Shown piece by piece: positions 18,226-26,505 of a stretch of DNA of 64,000 bases. Each line of letters begins with the position of its first letter. Position 1 is the stretch's first letter. The stretch lies in assembly GCF_001022965.1 (NCBI RefSeq), contig NZ_LECZ01000027.1, positions 682,001 through 746,000 on the forward strand, in the 5' to 3' direction. Origin of the DNA: Enterobacter genomosp. O (GTDB lineage: Bacteria; Pseudomonadota; Gammaproteobacteria; Enterobacterales; Enterobacteriaceae). Both the position numbers and the translations under genes were made by a program. The notes below the pieces were generated by a model. The model ran no database searches, was not told the origin of the DNA, and saw only the letters and a list, made by a program, of their open reading frames with translations.

Positions 18226-19281
18226 TCAGGGAATAATCCGCGCGGCTCTCAGCTGCGCGAACAGGCTGAAGAACATCTCATCGGTCGCCTGCATTCGCGT
18301 GAAGCCCGACCGCCGGAGCTTGCTCCCGTCACCGAACATGTCGTAGTTCCAGCTAAAGACGAAATCGGCAAAATGCCCGTCGCTCAGCTGCAGAATATCC
18401 GCTTCCACCAGCCGCTCCCCGGCAAGCTCGCGCCATACGCCGCGATAGTCCGTAAACAGCTGATGAAATGACAGCCTCACCGGCGGCGCAGTGTCCAGCT
18501 CAAACCAGCGTGCGATGCGCGGCCACAGCTCGCTCCAGCGCCAGATATCGCCATTATTCACGTTGAACGCCTGATTCTGTGCCGCGGGTGACGCGGCGGC
18601 CCACAGCGTGGCTTCGGCCAGCAGCCCGGCTTCAGTATGATCGACGATGCTGTGCCAGGCCTGTTCCGAACCGGGAAAACGCAGCGGTAATCCCTGAGCC
18701 TTACACAGCGAGGCGTACAGGGCGATGCTCAGCGCAAGGTTCATGGTATTGCCCGGCACCGGGCTTCCCACCACGCCCGGCCTGATGGCGTTCCAGTGCC
18801 AGCGTTTCCCCCGCTGAAACTGGCTGAGCCACGTGAGCTGCGCGGCGTTAAATTCGGCCCCCGGTACGCGGGGATCGCTTTCCCGCGCCGGGGTTTTAAA
18901 CGGCCCCAGATGCGCACCATAGACTTTGTACCCCTGCATCAGGCTTACCGTCTGCAAAGGTGCCGTTTTTTCAATCGTGCTGACCAGATTACGCAGCATC
19001 GTGACGTTTGGCTCAACCATCTCTTCCCAGCTCGCCGCGTTCGCCCAGGCGCTGTAAAAGAGATGGGTGATGCCGTTCAGGGAGCGCAGCGCCCGGGCGC
19101 TGCCCTGCGCGTCCAGTAAATCGACGTTCACCATCGGAATGCCGTCCGGATGGGTTACCGCGCGGCGGCTGAGGCCGATAACCTCCCACTGATGATGCAG
19201 GAGCGTGTTGACAAGCTGTCTGCCGACAATGCCGCTGGCCCCCGCGACCAGAGCGACGTTGTGTTGCTGCCTTTTATCCAT
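18226..19281 (-). CDS. SDR oxidoreductase, PRISE (progesterone 5-beta-reductase-like) type
   Basis: This 351-residue short-chain dehydrogenase opens with the Rossmann motif VAGASGIVGRQLV at residues 12-24. Lys119 in LMQGYKVYGAHLGPFKTPARESDPR corresponds to the conserved PRISE lysine. The tyrosine that usually follows about 30 residues later in an FYY motif is not evident; the sequence there reads AEFNAAQLTWL. The family reduces activated C=C bonds in enones. It is divergent from a LysR regulator, probably its controller. The substrate is unknown. Confidence 0.75.
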   Translation of the reverse strand: MDKRQQHNVALVAGASGIVGRQLVNTLLHHQWEVIGLSRRAVTHPDGIPMVNVDLLDAQGSARALRSLNGITHLFYSAWANAASWEEMVEPNVTMLRNLVSTIEKTAPLQTVSLMQGYKVYGAHLGPFKTPARESDPRVPGAEFNAAQLTWLSQFQRGKRWHWNAIRPGVVGSPVPGNTMNLALSIALYASLCKAQGLPLRFPGSEQAWHSIVDHTEAGLLAEATLWAAASPAAQNQAFNVNNGDIWRWSELWPRIARWFELDTAPPVRLSFHQLFTDYRGVWRELAGERLVEADILQLSDGHFADFVFSWNYDMFGDGSKLRRSGFTRMQATDEMFFSLFAQLRAARIIP

Positions 19282-19300
19282 GGTATTTCTCCAGAATGGG

Positions 19301-19317
19301 TGACAGACGCAGTGTCA
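19301..19317. promoter_or_regulatory. Interrupted dyad between SDR and LysR genes
   Basis: TGACA and TGTCA flank a 7-bp spacer 20 bp upstream of the SDR start. A single such dyad in a 97-bp divergent gap is a plausible LysR binding site. Confidence 0.35.
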
Positions 19318-19378
19318 TATATTATTTTTTTAGCGGATATCCCTTTCATCAGATGGCACTTATCAGAAAAATCATTAA

Positions 19379-20266
19379 ATGAACAATAAGCTCAACGCCA
19401 TTTCCACGTTTCTCTGCGTTGCCGAAGCGGGCTCATTTTCTGCTGCCGCCCGTCAGAGCGGGATGAAACAGTCCGCCGTTAGCCAGCAGATCGCTGCCCT
19501 TGAGCAGGAGCTCGGCGTGGTGCTACTGCATCGTACAACGCGCACAATGAAGCTGACCGAGCAGGGAGAACGTTACCGCCGCGACATGCAGCTGCTGCTG
19601 GACGCCATGCGGGAAGCGGAAAGGCGGCTGAATCCCGTTGACCATAAATTTCAGGGAAGCGTGCATATCCAGTTGCCGAGCGGCCTGGGCCAGATCGTCT
19701 TGCCCCATTTACTGGCGCTGCAACGCCTGCATCCAGAACTGCATCTGATGGTTTCCCTTGATGACCGCATTGCCGACCTGGTGACGGAAGGTGTGGATGT
19801 GGCGATACGGCTGAGCAGCGAGCCCCCGCAGGCGCATGCGGCTCGCGTGCTGGCGCGTATTGAAACCGCGCTGTTCTCCGCCCCCGGCTTTCAGACGGTG
19901 CACGACGTCAGCGAGCTCGCAACGCTGCCGCACGTCCGATTTAGCGGCATCCCGCCGGATGTTCCGCTGAAGCTGATATCAGATGAGGAAACCCTCGACG
20001 TGAAGGTGAATACCGTTTTCCGGGCCAATACCAGCGACGCGCTGCTGCAGGCGCTGGAGGCAGGCATCGGGATCGGCGGCATGCAGCGACCTCTTGCGGC
20101 CCGCGCGCTGCAGGCCGGCACGCTGGTGCCGGTATTGCCCGGCTGGCGGTTACCCGATCGCGTACTCTATGCCGTCTATCCTGACGCGCGCTTTATTCCG
20201 CACCGCGTCCGAAGCGTCGTGGGCGTGATTGAGCAATTACTGCCTGAAATCATAAAGAAAAGCTGA
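19379..20266 (+). CDS. LysR-family transcriptional regulator
   Basis: The 295-residue regulator starts MNNKLNAISTFLCVAEAGSF. Its helix-turn-helix is AAARQSGMKQSAVSQQIAALEQELGVVLLHRTTRTMKLTEQGE (about residues 21-63). The effector domain resembles the group that includes DsdC/YafC-like LysR proteins with a DVAIRLSSEP signature. No clear Shine-Dalgarno precedes the ATG. It is divergent from the SDR gene. Confidence 0.85.
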   Translation: MNNKLNAISTFLCVAEAGSFSAAARQSGMKQSAVSQQIAALEQELGVVLLHRTTRTMKLTEQGERYRRDMQLLLDAMREAERRLNPVDHKFQGSVHIQLPSGLGQIVLPHLLALQRLHPELHLMVSLDDRIADLVTEGVDVAIRLSSEPPQAHAARVLARIETALFSAPGFQTVHDVSELATLPHVRFSGIPPDVPLKLISDEETLDVKVNTVFRANTSDALLQALEAGIGIGGMQRPLAARALQAGTLVPVLPGWRLPDRVLYAVYPDARFIPHRVRSVVGVIEQLLPEIIKKS

Positions 20267-20348
20267 ACGCTGCTGCCCAAATCGCGTGCATTTTTTAACC
20301 GCAAGGAATAGAGTGTTTTCACCGTTTTCTTCTCTGCCTGAGGCACGT

Positions 20349-20618
20349 ATGCCGGATTACCGTTTTTTCCAAAAAGGCCCGAACCTTGTTGCGATCGAGA
20401 GCGCAAACACCGACGCGGCCGCTCAGCTCATCGCTCAGGGGTTTGAAAAACAGTTTGAGGAGATCGGCGCCGCGGATGAAAAAGAGGCGCTTACCCGCCT
20501 TGCGGATATCCGTAAAAATAACGACATCGACCGCCATAACTTTCTGGCCGGTGCGGGCCAAATGCCGTGGATCGGCGTGCTGACCGCCGCGGCAACCTGG
20601 CTGACGCAAAAGAAATAA
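20349..20618 (+). CDS. Small hypothetical protein
   Basis: This 89-residue frame starts MPDYRFFQKGPNLVAIESAN and has AGGCACGT before the ATG; a start at 20286 is also open. The middle is acidic and helical (IAQGFEKQFEEIGAADEKEALTRLADIRKNND) and the end is hydrophobic (MPWIGVLTAAATWLTQKK). The family is not recognised. It follows the LysR gene by 82 bp and is convergent with umuC across 8 bp. Confidence 0.55.
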   Translation: MPDYRFFQKGPNLVAIESANTDAAAQLIAQGFEKQFEEIGAADEKEALTRLADIRKNNDIDRHNFLAGAGQMPWIGVLTAAATWLTQKK

Positions 20619-20626
20619 CGCCACGA

Positions 20627-21889
20627 TTACCTCGCCACCGGCAAATCGGCGTATCGCGTCGTATAGGCCGGTGACAGCATCTCACGCTTCATCGCCCAGG
20701 ACTTCTCAATACCCTGCCCGGCAAACCATATCTTCCCTTTACCGGAATGATTTACGCTGTCGATTATCTCCATCAGCGCCGCGCTGTTGGCGCGCAGACG
20801 ATTATCGTCAAACAAATTAAGCTGGGCGACGCCGCTGCTGAAAAAGTCTGCCAGCATCACCCCGGCTTTCATATAGCGATACCCGTCGAGCCATATCCGC
20901 CCCAGCGCCTCCGTGGCGGCACGGATGATATCCCGCGAGTCATTGGTAGGCGTCATCAGGGTGACGGAGGCCTGATTGCCGTAATAAATTTCGTTGTCCG
21001 CATGCGGGCTGGTGCGCACAAACACGCTGATAAAACGGCAATATTGATGCTCGCCGCGCAGTTTTTCTGCTGCCCGCTCCGCGTAGGCGCAAATCGCCTG
21101 ATGCATATCTTCGTATTGCGTAATACGGTGTCCAAACGAACGGCTGCAGATAATTTGCTGCTTCGTGGGGGTGAACTCTTCCAGGTCAAGGCAGGGCTCG
21201 CCGCGAAGCTCGCGCGCCGTGCGTTCCAGCACCACGTTAAAATGTTTGCGAATGACCCATGAGGACGCATCCGCCAGATCCAGCGCCGTGGTAATCCCCA
21301 TCGCGTTAAGCTTTTTCGTGATACGCCGCCCTACGCCCCACACCTCCTCTACCGCAACGTTTGCCAGCAGCTTACGCTGCCGCTCGCGACCCGACAGATC
21401 GACCACGCCGCCGGTGCCGGCCCATCGCTTCGCCGCATAGTTAGCCAGCTTGGCCAGCGTTTTTGTCGGGGCAATGCCGACGCCAACGGTTAAGCCCGTA
21501 TTTTTAAAGACCTGCGTGCGCATCTGGTGACCAAACGCTTCCAGCGACATGCAGTGACTGACCCCCGACACGTTCACGAACGCCTCGTCAATCGAGTAAA
21601 TCTCTATTGCCGGGGCGAGATCGGTCAGCGTCTGCATCACCCGACTGCTGAGATCGGCATACAGCGCATAGTTCGAGCTAAAGACGTAAACCCGCGACGG
21701 ATAGCCCTTCTCTTTGAACTTAAAATAAGGCTCACCCATTTTTATGCCGAACTGCTTTGCCTCCCGCGACAGTGAAATAATGCACCCGTCGTTATTGGAA
21801 ACCACCACGATGGGCTTCCCCTCCAGATCGGGGCGGAACACCTTCTCGCAGGAGGCATAGAAGCTGTTTACATCAACCAGCGCGAACAT
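20627..21889 (-). CDS. umuC: DNA polymerase V catalytic subunit UmuC
   Basis: The 420-residue Y-family polymerase performs error-prone translesion synthesis together with UmuD'2 and RecA. Catalytic residues Asp6 ([14 protein letters not shown]), Asp101 and Glu102 ([13 protein letters not shown]) are present, as is the helix-hairpin-helix region [19 protein letters not shown]. Length is close to E. coli UmuC (422). A longer frame is open to 21976 but lies inside umuD; this ATG overlaps the umuD end by 17 bp, the usual coupling. Confidence 0.95.
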   Translation of the reverse strand: MFALVDVNSFYASCEKVFRPDLEGKPIVVVSNNDGCIISLSREAKQFGIKMGEPYFKFKEKGYPSRVYVFSSNYALYADLSSRVMQTLTDLAPAIEIYSIDEAFVNVSGVSHCMSLEAFGHQMRTQVFKNTGLTVGVGIAPTKTLAKLANYAAKRWAGTGGVVDLSGRERQRKLLANVAVEEVWGVGRRITKKLNAMGITTALDLADASSWVIRKHFNVVLERTARELRGEPCLDLEEFTPTKQQIICSRSFGHRITQYEDMHQAICAYAERAAEKLRGEHQYCRFISVFVRTSPHADNEIYYGNQASVTLMTPTNDSRDIIRAATEALGRIWLDGYRYMKAGVMLADFFSSGVAQLNLFDDNRLRANSAALMEIIDSVNHSGKGKIWFAGQGIEKSWAMKREMLSPAYTTRYADLPVAR

Positions 21890-22307
21890 GTTTATGCGTT
21901 TTGAGGGTGTGGGTGACGACACCGAAGATTTGCAGCTCCTCTTCGGACTGAAAGGTAATCGGCTGATAGCGGGCATTATGTGGCAGAAGTCTCAGCACCG
22001 GACGGGTCTGCAGCTCTTTCACCGTAAACTCACCGGCGACCGACGCGACGACGATATCCCCATGTTCGGCATTTAACGAACGGTCAACCACCAGCAGATC
22101 GCCGTCGCCGATCCCCGCCCCAATCATTGAATCTCCACTCACCTTGATAAAATAGGTCGCACTGGGGTGCCTCACTGCCAGTCGGTTAAGATCGAGACGA
22201 TCTTCCACATAATCCTGCGCCGGGCTGGGGAAACCACAGGCAACACGCTCTAAAAATAAAGGTAATTCAATGCATTGGTTTGGATGATAAGAAAAGAGAG
22301 TGTCCAT
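21873..22307 (-). CDS. umuD: Pol V accessory subunit / autoprotease UmuD
   Basis: This 144-residue LexA-like protein self-cleaves on RecA filaments. Cleavage site Cys24-Gly25 (RVACGFPSP), nucleophile Ser60 ([10 protein letters not shown]) and general base Lys97 (FTVKELQTR) fall at exactly the positions known for E. coli UmuD. A LexA box lies 18 bp upstream of the ATG, so the operon is SOS-induced. Confidence 0.96.
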   Translation of the reverse strand: MDTLFSYHPNQCIELPLFLERVACGFPSPAQDYVEDRLDLNRLAVRHPSATYFIKVSGDSMIGAGIGDGDLLVVDRSLNAEHGDIVVASVAGEFTVKELQTRPVLRLLPHNARYQPITFQSEEELQIFGVVTHTLKTHKHVRAG

Positions 22308-22325
22308 AATGCCTTTCTCGCCAGA

Positions 22326-22345
22326 TACTGTATATAAATACAGTA
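22326..22345. promoter_or_regulatory. LexA (SOS) box of umuDC
   Basis: TACTGTATATAAATACAGTA contains the CTGT-N8-ACAG core with perfect outer symmetry. It differs at one base from the E. coli umuDC operator as I recall it. Confidence 0.93.
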
Positions 22346-22490
22346 TTACGGATTATGGCCAGGGATCAAGGTCATTTCCGGAAGCAAACCCAAACGCGTT
22401 GAAGTTTGAGCGGATTTAATTTAGCTGCATCCTCTGTCCGGAACTCGCCTCATGGTTCTTCCTGGTTAGCGTGAGTAGCCCTCCTGACAC

Positions 22491-22595
22491 AAGTCATTTT
22501 AAAGTCATTAACCAATGACTTATTTATCACTTACAAAGAATGAATCCACAAAAATTGAATCACTACAAACTCACTTAATATTGACTTTAAAGTCA
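22491..22595. repeat. Cluster of AAGTCA/TGACTT half-sites
   Basis: The hexamer AAGTCA or its complement occurs five times: 22491, 22503 (inside AAGTCATT at 22502-22509), 22515 (inverted), 22582 (inverted) and 22590. Two pairs form palindromes. One is AAGTCATT-AACC-AATGACTT at 22502-22521. The other is the perfect 14-mer TGACTTTAAAGTCA at 22582-22595, which overlaps the -35 of the following gene. They are candidate operators for the RHH protein encoded downstream. Confidence 0.6.
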
Positions 22596-22609
22596 GATAG
22601 AAGCATATT
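22581..22609 (+). promoter_or_regulatory. Candidate promoter of the RHH gene
   Basis: TTGACT at 22581-22586 and CATATT at 22604-22609 are 17 bp apart. The 14-bp palindrome covers the -35, so a protein bound there would block transcription. Confidence 0.45.
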
Positions 22610-22650
22610 TTAGAGCACGAATTAACGAGACTTACTGGAGACCGTTTTCT

Positions 22651-22851
22651 ATGCCAGCCCGTGATTATCCAGACAAGCGCGTTGCACGCGGTGTGGCAAA
22701 GGAGGCCGATCTCAGAATGTTGAGCGCCCGCATCGATCCCGAGCTGATGGAGTACATCAGAATCACCGCCTTTGAGACGCGTAAGAGCAAGCAAGAGATT
22801 GTGGCGGAAGCGTTAGCGCTTCACAGACAGAAAAGTCAGACAGGACCATAA
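22651..22851 (+). CDS. Small ribbon-helix-helix-like DNA-binding protein
   Basis: This 66-residue protein has a good RBS (GGAG 11 nt before the ATG). After a basic N-terminus the segment LSARIDPELMEYIRITAFETRKSKQEIVAEALALH looks like beta-helix-turn-helix of the RHH (MetJ/Arc/CopG) fold, as in ParG-like proteins and type II antitoxins. No toxin gene follows, since the next gene is convergent. Repeated half-sites upstream suggest autoregulation. It is divergent from umuDC with 343 bp between the starts. The function is unknown. Confidence 0.7.
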   Translation: MPARDYPDKRVARGVAKEADLRMLSARIDPELMEYIRITAFETRKSKQEIVAEALALHRQKSQTGP

Positions 22852-22853
22852 GC

Positions 22854-22878
22854 ACGCAAAGCCCTTCGGGCCTTGCGT
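22854..22878. terminator. Hairpin after the RHH gene
   Basis: ACGCAAAGCCC and GGGCCTTGCGT pair with one mismatch around a stable TTCG-containing loop. It lies between two convergent genes and can serve both, although the T-run is poor. Confidence 0.55.
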
Positions 22879-22887
22879 CTGTCACGA

Positions 22888-23754
22888 TCAGTGCATCATT
22901 GAATTCAGCGTTTCCAGGGCCTCAGGCGGTAACCGCAGCTCGCCCGCCGCAAGGTTTTGCCGCAGATGCGCCACGGAAGAGGTCCCCGGGATCAGCAGGA
23001 TATTCGGGGAGCGTTGCAGCAGCCATGCCAGCGCAACCTGCATTGCCGTTGCGCCCAGCGAGTCGGCGACAGCCTGAAGCCCGGAAGACTGCAGCGGCGT
23101 AAAGCCTCCCAGCGGGAAGAATGGCACATAGGCAATCCCCTGCTGCGCCAGCAGATCCACCAGCGCGTCGTCGCCCCGGTTCACAATGTTGTACATGTTC
23201 TGCACGCACACCACCGGCACCATCTTCTGCGCCTCCGCGACCTGGGTGGCCGTGACGTTGCTCAGGCCAATATGCCGCACCAGCCCCTGCTGCTGTAGTT
23301 CTGCCAGGGTGGAAAGCGGTTCAGCAATCGACCCTTCCGCCGGCCCGTGCGCGCTAAACATGATCCGCAGATTCACCACGTCCAGCGCGTCAAGCTGCAG
23401 ATTACTCAGGTTGTCATGCACCGCCTGAGTCAGTTCCTGCGCGGAGAATGCCGGCAGCCAGGCGCCTTTGTCGTCGCGACGGGCACCAATCTTGGTGACG
23501 ATCGTCAGATCGTCCCGGTAAGGATGAAGCGCCTCGCGGATCAATTGGTTAGTCACGTGAGGGCCATAAAAATCACTGGTATCAATGTGGTTCACCCCCG
23601 CCGCCACGGCTTCGCGTAACACCTCCAGCGCGGCCTGCTTATCCTTCGGAGGCCCGAAGACGCCCGGCCCGGCGAGCTGCATCGCGCCATAGCCCAGTCG
23701 TTTAACCGTCCGCGTCCCGAGCGCGTACGTCCCGCTTTTATCAATGCTGCTCAT
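22888..23754 (-). CDS. pdxI: Aldo/keto reductase, pyridoxine 4-dehydrogenase PdxI-like
   Basis: The 288-residue protein matches my memory of E. coli YdbC (PdxI) across its length, for example RLGYGAMQLAGPGVFGPPKD and GVNHIDTSDFYGPHVTNQLI. PdxI reduces pyridoxal to pyridoxine with NADPH. Asp, Tyr and Lys of the aldo/keto reductase tetrad are visible (DTSDFYG, VTKIGARR); the position often held by His reads NLR, as in YdbC. The ATG has AGGAAGG upstream and was chosen over one five codons earlier. Confidence 0.85.
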   Translation of the reverse strand: MSSIDKSGTYALGTRTVKRLGYGAMQLAGPGVFGPPKDKQAALEVLREAVAAGVNHIDTSDFYGPHVTNQLIREALHPYRDDLTIVTKIGARRDDKGAWLPAFSAQELTQAVHDNLSNLQLDALDVVNLRIMFSAHGPAEGSIAEPLSTLAELQQQGLVRHIGLSNVTATQVAEAQKMVPVVCVQNMYNIVNRGDDALVDLLAQQGIAYVPFFPLGGFTPLQSSGLQAVADSLGATAMQVALAWLLQRSPNILLIPGTSSVAHLRQNLAAGELRLPPEALETLNSMMH

Positions 23755-23830
23755 GCTGACCTTCCTCATAAAAATGATCCGGATTTACAACAGGTTCCTT
23801 CAAGGACCCCTTAGTTAAGCGCAAGTTAAT

Positions 23831-23857
23831 TAAAGTTTAAATTCTATACGACGATAG
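23831..23857 (+). promoter_or_regulatory. Sigma-28 (FliA) promoter of chemoreceptor gene
   Basis: TAAAGTTT at 23831-23838, an 11-bp spacer and GACGATAG at 23850-23857 match the flagellar class 3 consensus TAAAGTTT-N11-GCCGATAA at 14 of 16 positions. It lies 40 bp upstream of the receptor ATG. Confidence 0.85.
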
Positions 23858-23897
23858 TAATGATGTACCTCTGCATCCTTTCTAACGGACGACCGCT

Positions 23898-25559
23898 ATG
23901 CTGAAAAATCTGCACGTGATTACCGGTATTATCTTTGCCCTCACCATATTCTGTCTGTTGCAAGTTGTCACGGGAGGGTTGTTCTACTCTGCCGTCAGCA
24001 ACGATCGCCACAACTTCCAGAACTCTGGCGTGCTCAATGCCCAGCAGGAAAGCCTGAGCGACAGCGTGAACACGCTGGTGAAAACGCGCGTCACCGTCAC
24101 TCGCGTGGCGATCCGCTACCTGAAAAACCAGCGTGACCCGGCTTCCCTTGCGGCGATCAATAAACTGCTTGGCACGGCAAGCGACTCGCTGGCAAAAGCC
24201 GAAGCCTATAACAAAGAGTGGCAGAAGCTGCCGCAGGTTAAGGGCCAGGAGGCGGCATTGACCGACGAGATGCAGAAATCCTGGAATCAGATGCACGAAG
24301 TGATGCGTTTATCGATTGAGTATCTGCGCGCCGACAACTACCAGGCCTACGGCGATCTGGACGCACAGCAGGCGCAGGATGATATGGAAGCGGTCTATAA
24401 CCGCTGGCGCGCCGAAAACAACACCCTGCTAAAAGCAGCCACCGAAGAGAACCAGAGCAGCTTCACGCAGATGCAGTGGACGCTGGCGGCGATTTTGCTG
24501 GCCGTTATCGCGGTACTGGTGGTTATCTGGCAGGGTTTACAACACCTGCTGTTAAAACCACTCCACTCCATTATGAACCATATTCGCGCCATTGCAGGGG
24601 GCGACCTGACTCAGGATATCGCAATCTCTGGTCGCAACGAGATGGGCCAGCTGGCCGCCGGCCTGCATGAGATGCAGCAGTCGCTGGTGACCACCGTCAG
24701 CGCCGTACGCGGAAGCACCGATTCCATCTACACCGGCGCAGGCGAAATTGCCGCAGGAAGCAACGATCTTTCCGCCCGCACCGAGCAGCAGGCGGCCTCG
24801 CTCGAAGAGACCGCCGCCAGTATGGAAGAGCTGACGGCGACGGTTAAGCAAAACTCCGATAACGCCCGTCAGGCTACGCTGCTGGCGAAGAACGCCTCTG
24901 AAACGGCCGCACGCGGCGGTCAGGTGGTGGATAACGTGGTTCGCACCATGACCGAAATTGCCGACAGTTCGCAGCAAATTGCGCATATTACCGGCGTGAT
25001 TGACAGCATCGCGTTCCAGACGAACATCCTGGCGCTTAACGCGGCGGTAGAAGCCGCACGCGCCGGGGAGCAGGGTCGTGGCTTTGCGGTGGTCGCGGGC
25101 GAAGTGCGTACGCTGGCGAGCCGCAGCGCGCAGGCGGCGAAAGAGATCAAAGGGCTTATCGAGAATTCCGTCAGCCGGGTGAATACCGGCTCTGAGCAGG
25201 TTAGCGAGGCCGGCACCACTATGAAGGAGATTGTCGCCGCCGTGACCCGCGTGACCGATATTATGGGCGAGATTTCATCGGCCTCTGACGAGCAGAGCCG
25301 GGGTATTGAGCAGGTGAGCCTGGCCGTTTCGCAGATGGACAGCGTGACGCAGCAAAACGCCGCGCTGGTGCAGGAGTCCGCCACGGCGGCGGCGGCGCTG
25401 GAAGATCAGTCCGAACAGCTGCGCCAGGCCGTAGCCGCGTTTCGTCTGAACGGAAAAGAAAAAGCGGTAGCCCCACGCCCGGCCAATGTGAAAACGCCAC
25501 AGCTGCTGCGCCCGGCAACGACAACCGCCTCTACCGACAGCAACTGGGAAACCTTCTGA
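23898..25559 (+). CDS. Methyl-accepting chemotaxis protein, Tar/Tsr type
   Basis: The 553-residue chemoreceptor has TM1 at about residues 7-32, a periplasmic four-helix bundle (33-190), TM2 (about 192-216), a HAMP domain and the signalling hairpin with IAFQTNILALNAAVEAARAGEQGRGFAVVAGEVR. It ends in NWETF, the CheR/CheB tether. Arg64, Arg69 and Arg73 coincide with the amino-acid-binding arginines of Tar and Tsr, so an alpha-amino acid or relative is a likely ligand. The gene is monocistronic, distant from the che/fla loci in this window, and has a sigma-28 promoter. Confidence 0.93.
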   Translation: MLKNLHVITGIIFALTIFCLLQVVTGGLFYSAVSNDRHNFQNSGVLNAQQESLSDSVNTLVKTRVTVTRVAIRYLKNQRDPASLAAINKLLGTASDSLAKAEAYNKEWQKLPQVKGQEAALTDEMQKSWNQMHEVMRLSIEYLRADNYQAYGDLDAQQAQDDMEAVYNRWRAENNTLLKAATEENQSSFTQMQWTLAAILLAVIAVLVVIWQGLQHLLLKPLHSIMNHIRAIAGGDLTQDIAISGRNEMGQLAAGLHEMQQSLVTTVSAVRGSTDSIYTGAGEIAAGSNDLSARTEQQAASLEETAASMEELTATVKQNSDNARQATLLAKNASETAARGGQVVDNVVRTMTEIADSSQQIAHITGVIDSIAFQTNILALNAAVEAARAGEQGRGFAVVAGEVRTLASRSAQAAKEIKGLIENSVSRVNTGSEQVSEAGTTMKEIVAAVTRVTDIMGEISSASDEQSRGIEQVSLAVSQMDSVTQQNAALVQESATAAAALEDQSEQLRQAVAAFRLNGKEKAVAPRPANVKTPQLLRPATTTASTDSNWETF

Positions 25560-25566
25560 ATTACCG

Positions 25567-25586
25567 GCGGGCGAGAAATCGCCCGC
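25567..25586. terminator. Hairpin between convergent genes
   Basis: GCGGGCGA and TCGCCCGC form a perfect 8-bp stem capped by GAAA between the chemoreceptor and smrA stops. There is no T-run. Confidence 0.5.
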
Positions 25587-26149
25587 TAGCGGCTGCGCTT
25601 GGCGTGCCGCTCCCAGTTCTCCTGTTTCGCTTCATCGGATTTGCGCAGCGAAACATAGCATGCCCCGCTGCCGCCGTGATGCGGCAGCGCCACGCAAAAG
25701 GCCTGCACTTCCTCGAACTCGGTTAACCAGCGCGCCAGATAGCTGCGCACCACGTTCGGATGTGAGTTCTGCTCGCGTCCTTTCCCGTGAATGATAATCA
25801 GGTTGCGTAACCCGTCGCGCCCGGCCTGGCGAATAAACGAAAACAGCATCTGGCGGCAGCGTTCCGCGGGCTGGCGTAAGAGGTTTAAGCTGGCCTGGCG
25901 GGCGTATTTACCCGAGCGCAGCTTATCGATAACGCCCTGCTGTATCCCTTCACGCCGGAACACCAGCGGCTCTTCGAGGGGTAGAACGTCAAGAAAGTCC
26001 AGCGTCAGGAAGTTATCCAGCTGTTCATTATCCACCTCTTCGCGCGCCCGGGTATTGCGGCTGGGCTGCCAGTGAATATCCGCGCAGCGCTTCAGGGGCT
26101 GAACATCTTCCATGGCGTCAAGAAAAAAGGATTTGTCGTCAGGGTTCAT
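25586..26149 (-). CDS. smrA: Smr-domain DNA endonuclease SmrA
   Basis: The 187-residue product equals E. coli SmrA (YdaL) in length and has its C-terminal Smr domain (about residues 88-170) with the IIIHGKGRE motif at 118-126 and ALPHHGGSGACYVSLRK near the end. Smr domains nick branched or single-stranded nucleic acid. The start has a strong GGAGGACG and avoids an upstream frame open to 26212. Confidence 0.9.
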   Translation of the reverse strand: MNPDDKSFFLDAMEDVQPLKRCADIHWQPSRNTRAREEVDNEQLDNFLTLDFLDVLPLEEPLVFRREGIQQGVIDKLRSGKYARQASLNLLRQPAERCRQMLFSFIRQAGRDGLRNLIIIHGKGREQNSHPNVVRSYLARWLTEFEEVQAFCVALPHHGGSGACYVSLRKSDEAKQENWERHAKRSR

Positions 26150-26397
26150 GGGCGTCCTCCGGCTACAGCTGAGGACGGTACTATACCTGCGCCTGAAGCA
26201 GGCCTCAATCATCGCTGTACGCCGTCGTGCGCCATAAATATTAACCCGATGAATATATATAGTATTTATAAAATGAACTTAAACATGACTTAACTAAAAT
26301 TTCAGCAAAGATAAAATAAGTGATTTGTGTTAAATTTTCGTAAAATCAAATACTCAACCCCCTTCCCTTTTTCGGGAAAGGTGTTATACCTAAATAA
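26150..26397. other. AT-rich region upstream of mcaS and smrA
   Basis: This 248-bp gap holds divergent promoters for smrA and mcaS. TATACC at 26385-26390 is a suitable -10 for McaS. A weak CRP-like site (AGTGA-N6-TTAAA) centres near 26327. A small inverted repeat (TTCCC with GGGAA) lies just upstream of the -10. No coding frame stands out. Confidence 0.5.
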
Positions 26398-26493
26398 ACC
26401 TGCTTCATGGAAATAATACTCAGGATTGGCGAAAGGACGCACTGCTGTGTGTACTGGAGGATCTGTCTGATGTCGGGCAGATCCTGTTTTTTT
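26398..26493 (+). ncRNA. mcaS: Small regulatory RNA McaS
   Basis: A block reading GCACTGCTGTGTGTACTG is identical to the core of E. coli McaS as I recall it. It is followed by a terminator hairpin (GGATCTG with CAGATCC) and seven T. The locus, between smrA and abgR, is also the E. coli one. The transcript start is inferred from a -10 at 26385-26390 and from the shared ACC start, giving 96 nt (E. coli 95). McaS is an Hfq-dependent RNA that represses csgD, activates flhD and pgaA, and titrates CsrA. Five GGA trinucleotides occur here. Confidence 0.9.
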
Positions 26494-26505
26494 ATGTTCT
26501 CATTT

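Noticed and set aside
23771-23794. A second Ter-like sequence (complement reads CTGTTGTAAA)
   Set aside because: The essential cytosine of the GTTGTAAC core is replaced and the flanks do not match the Ter consensus.
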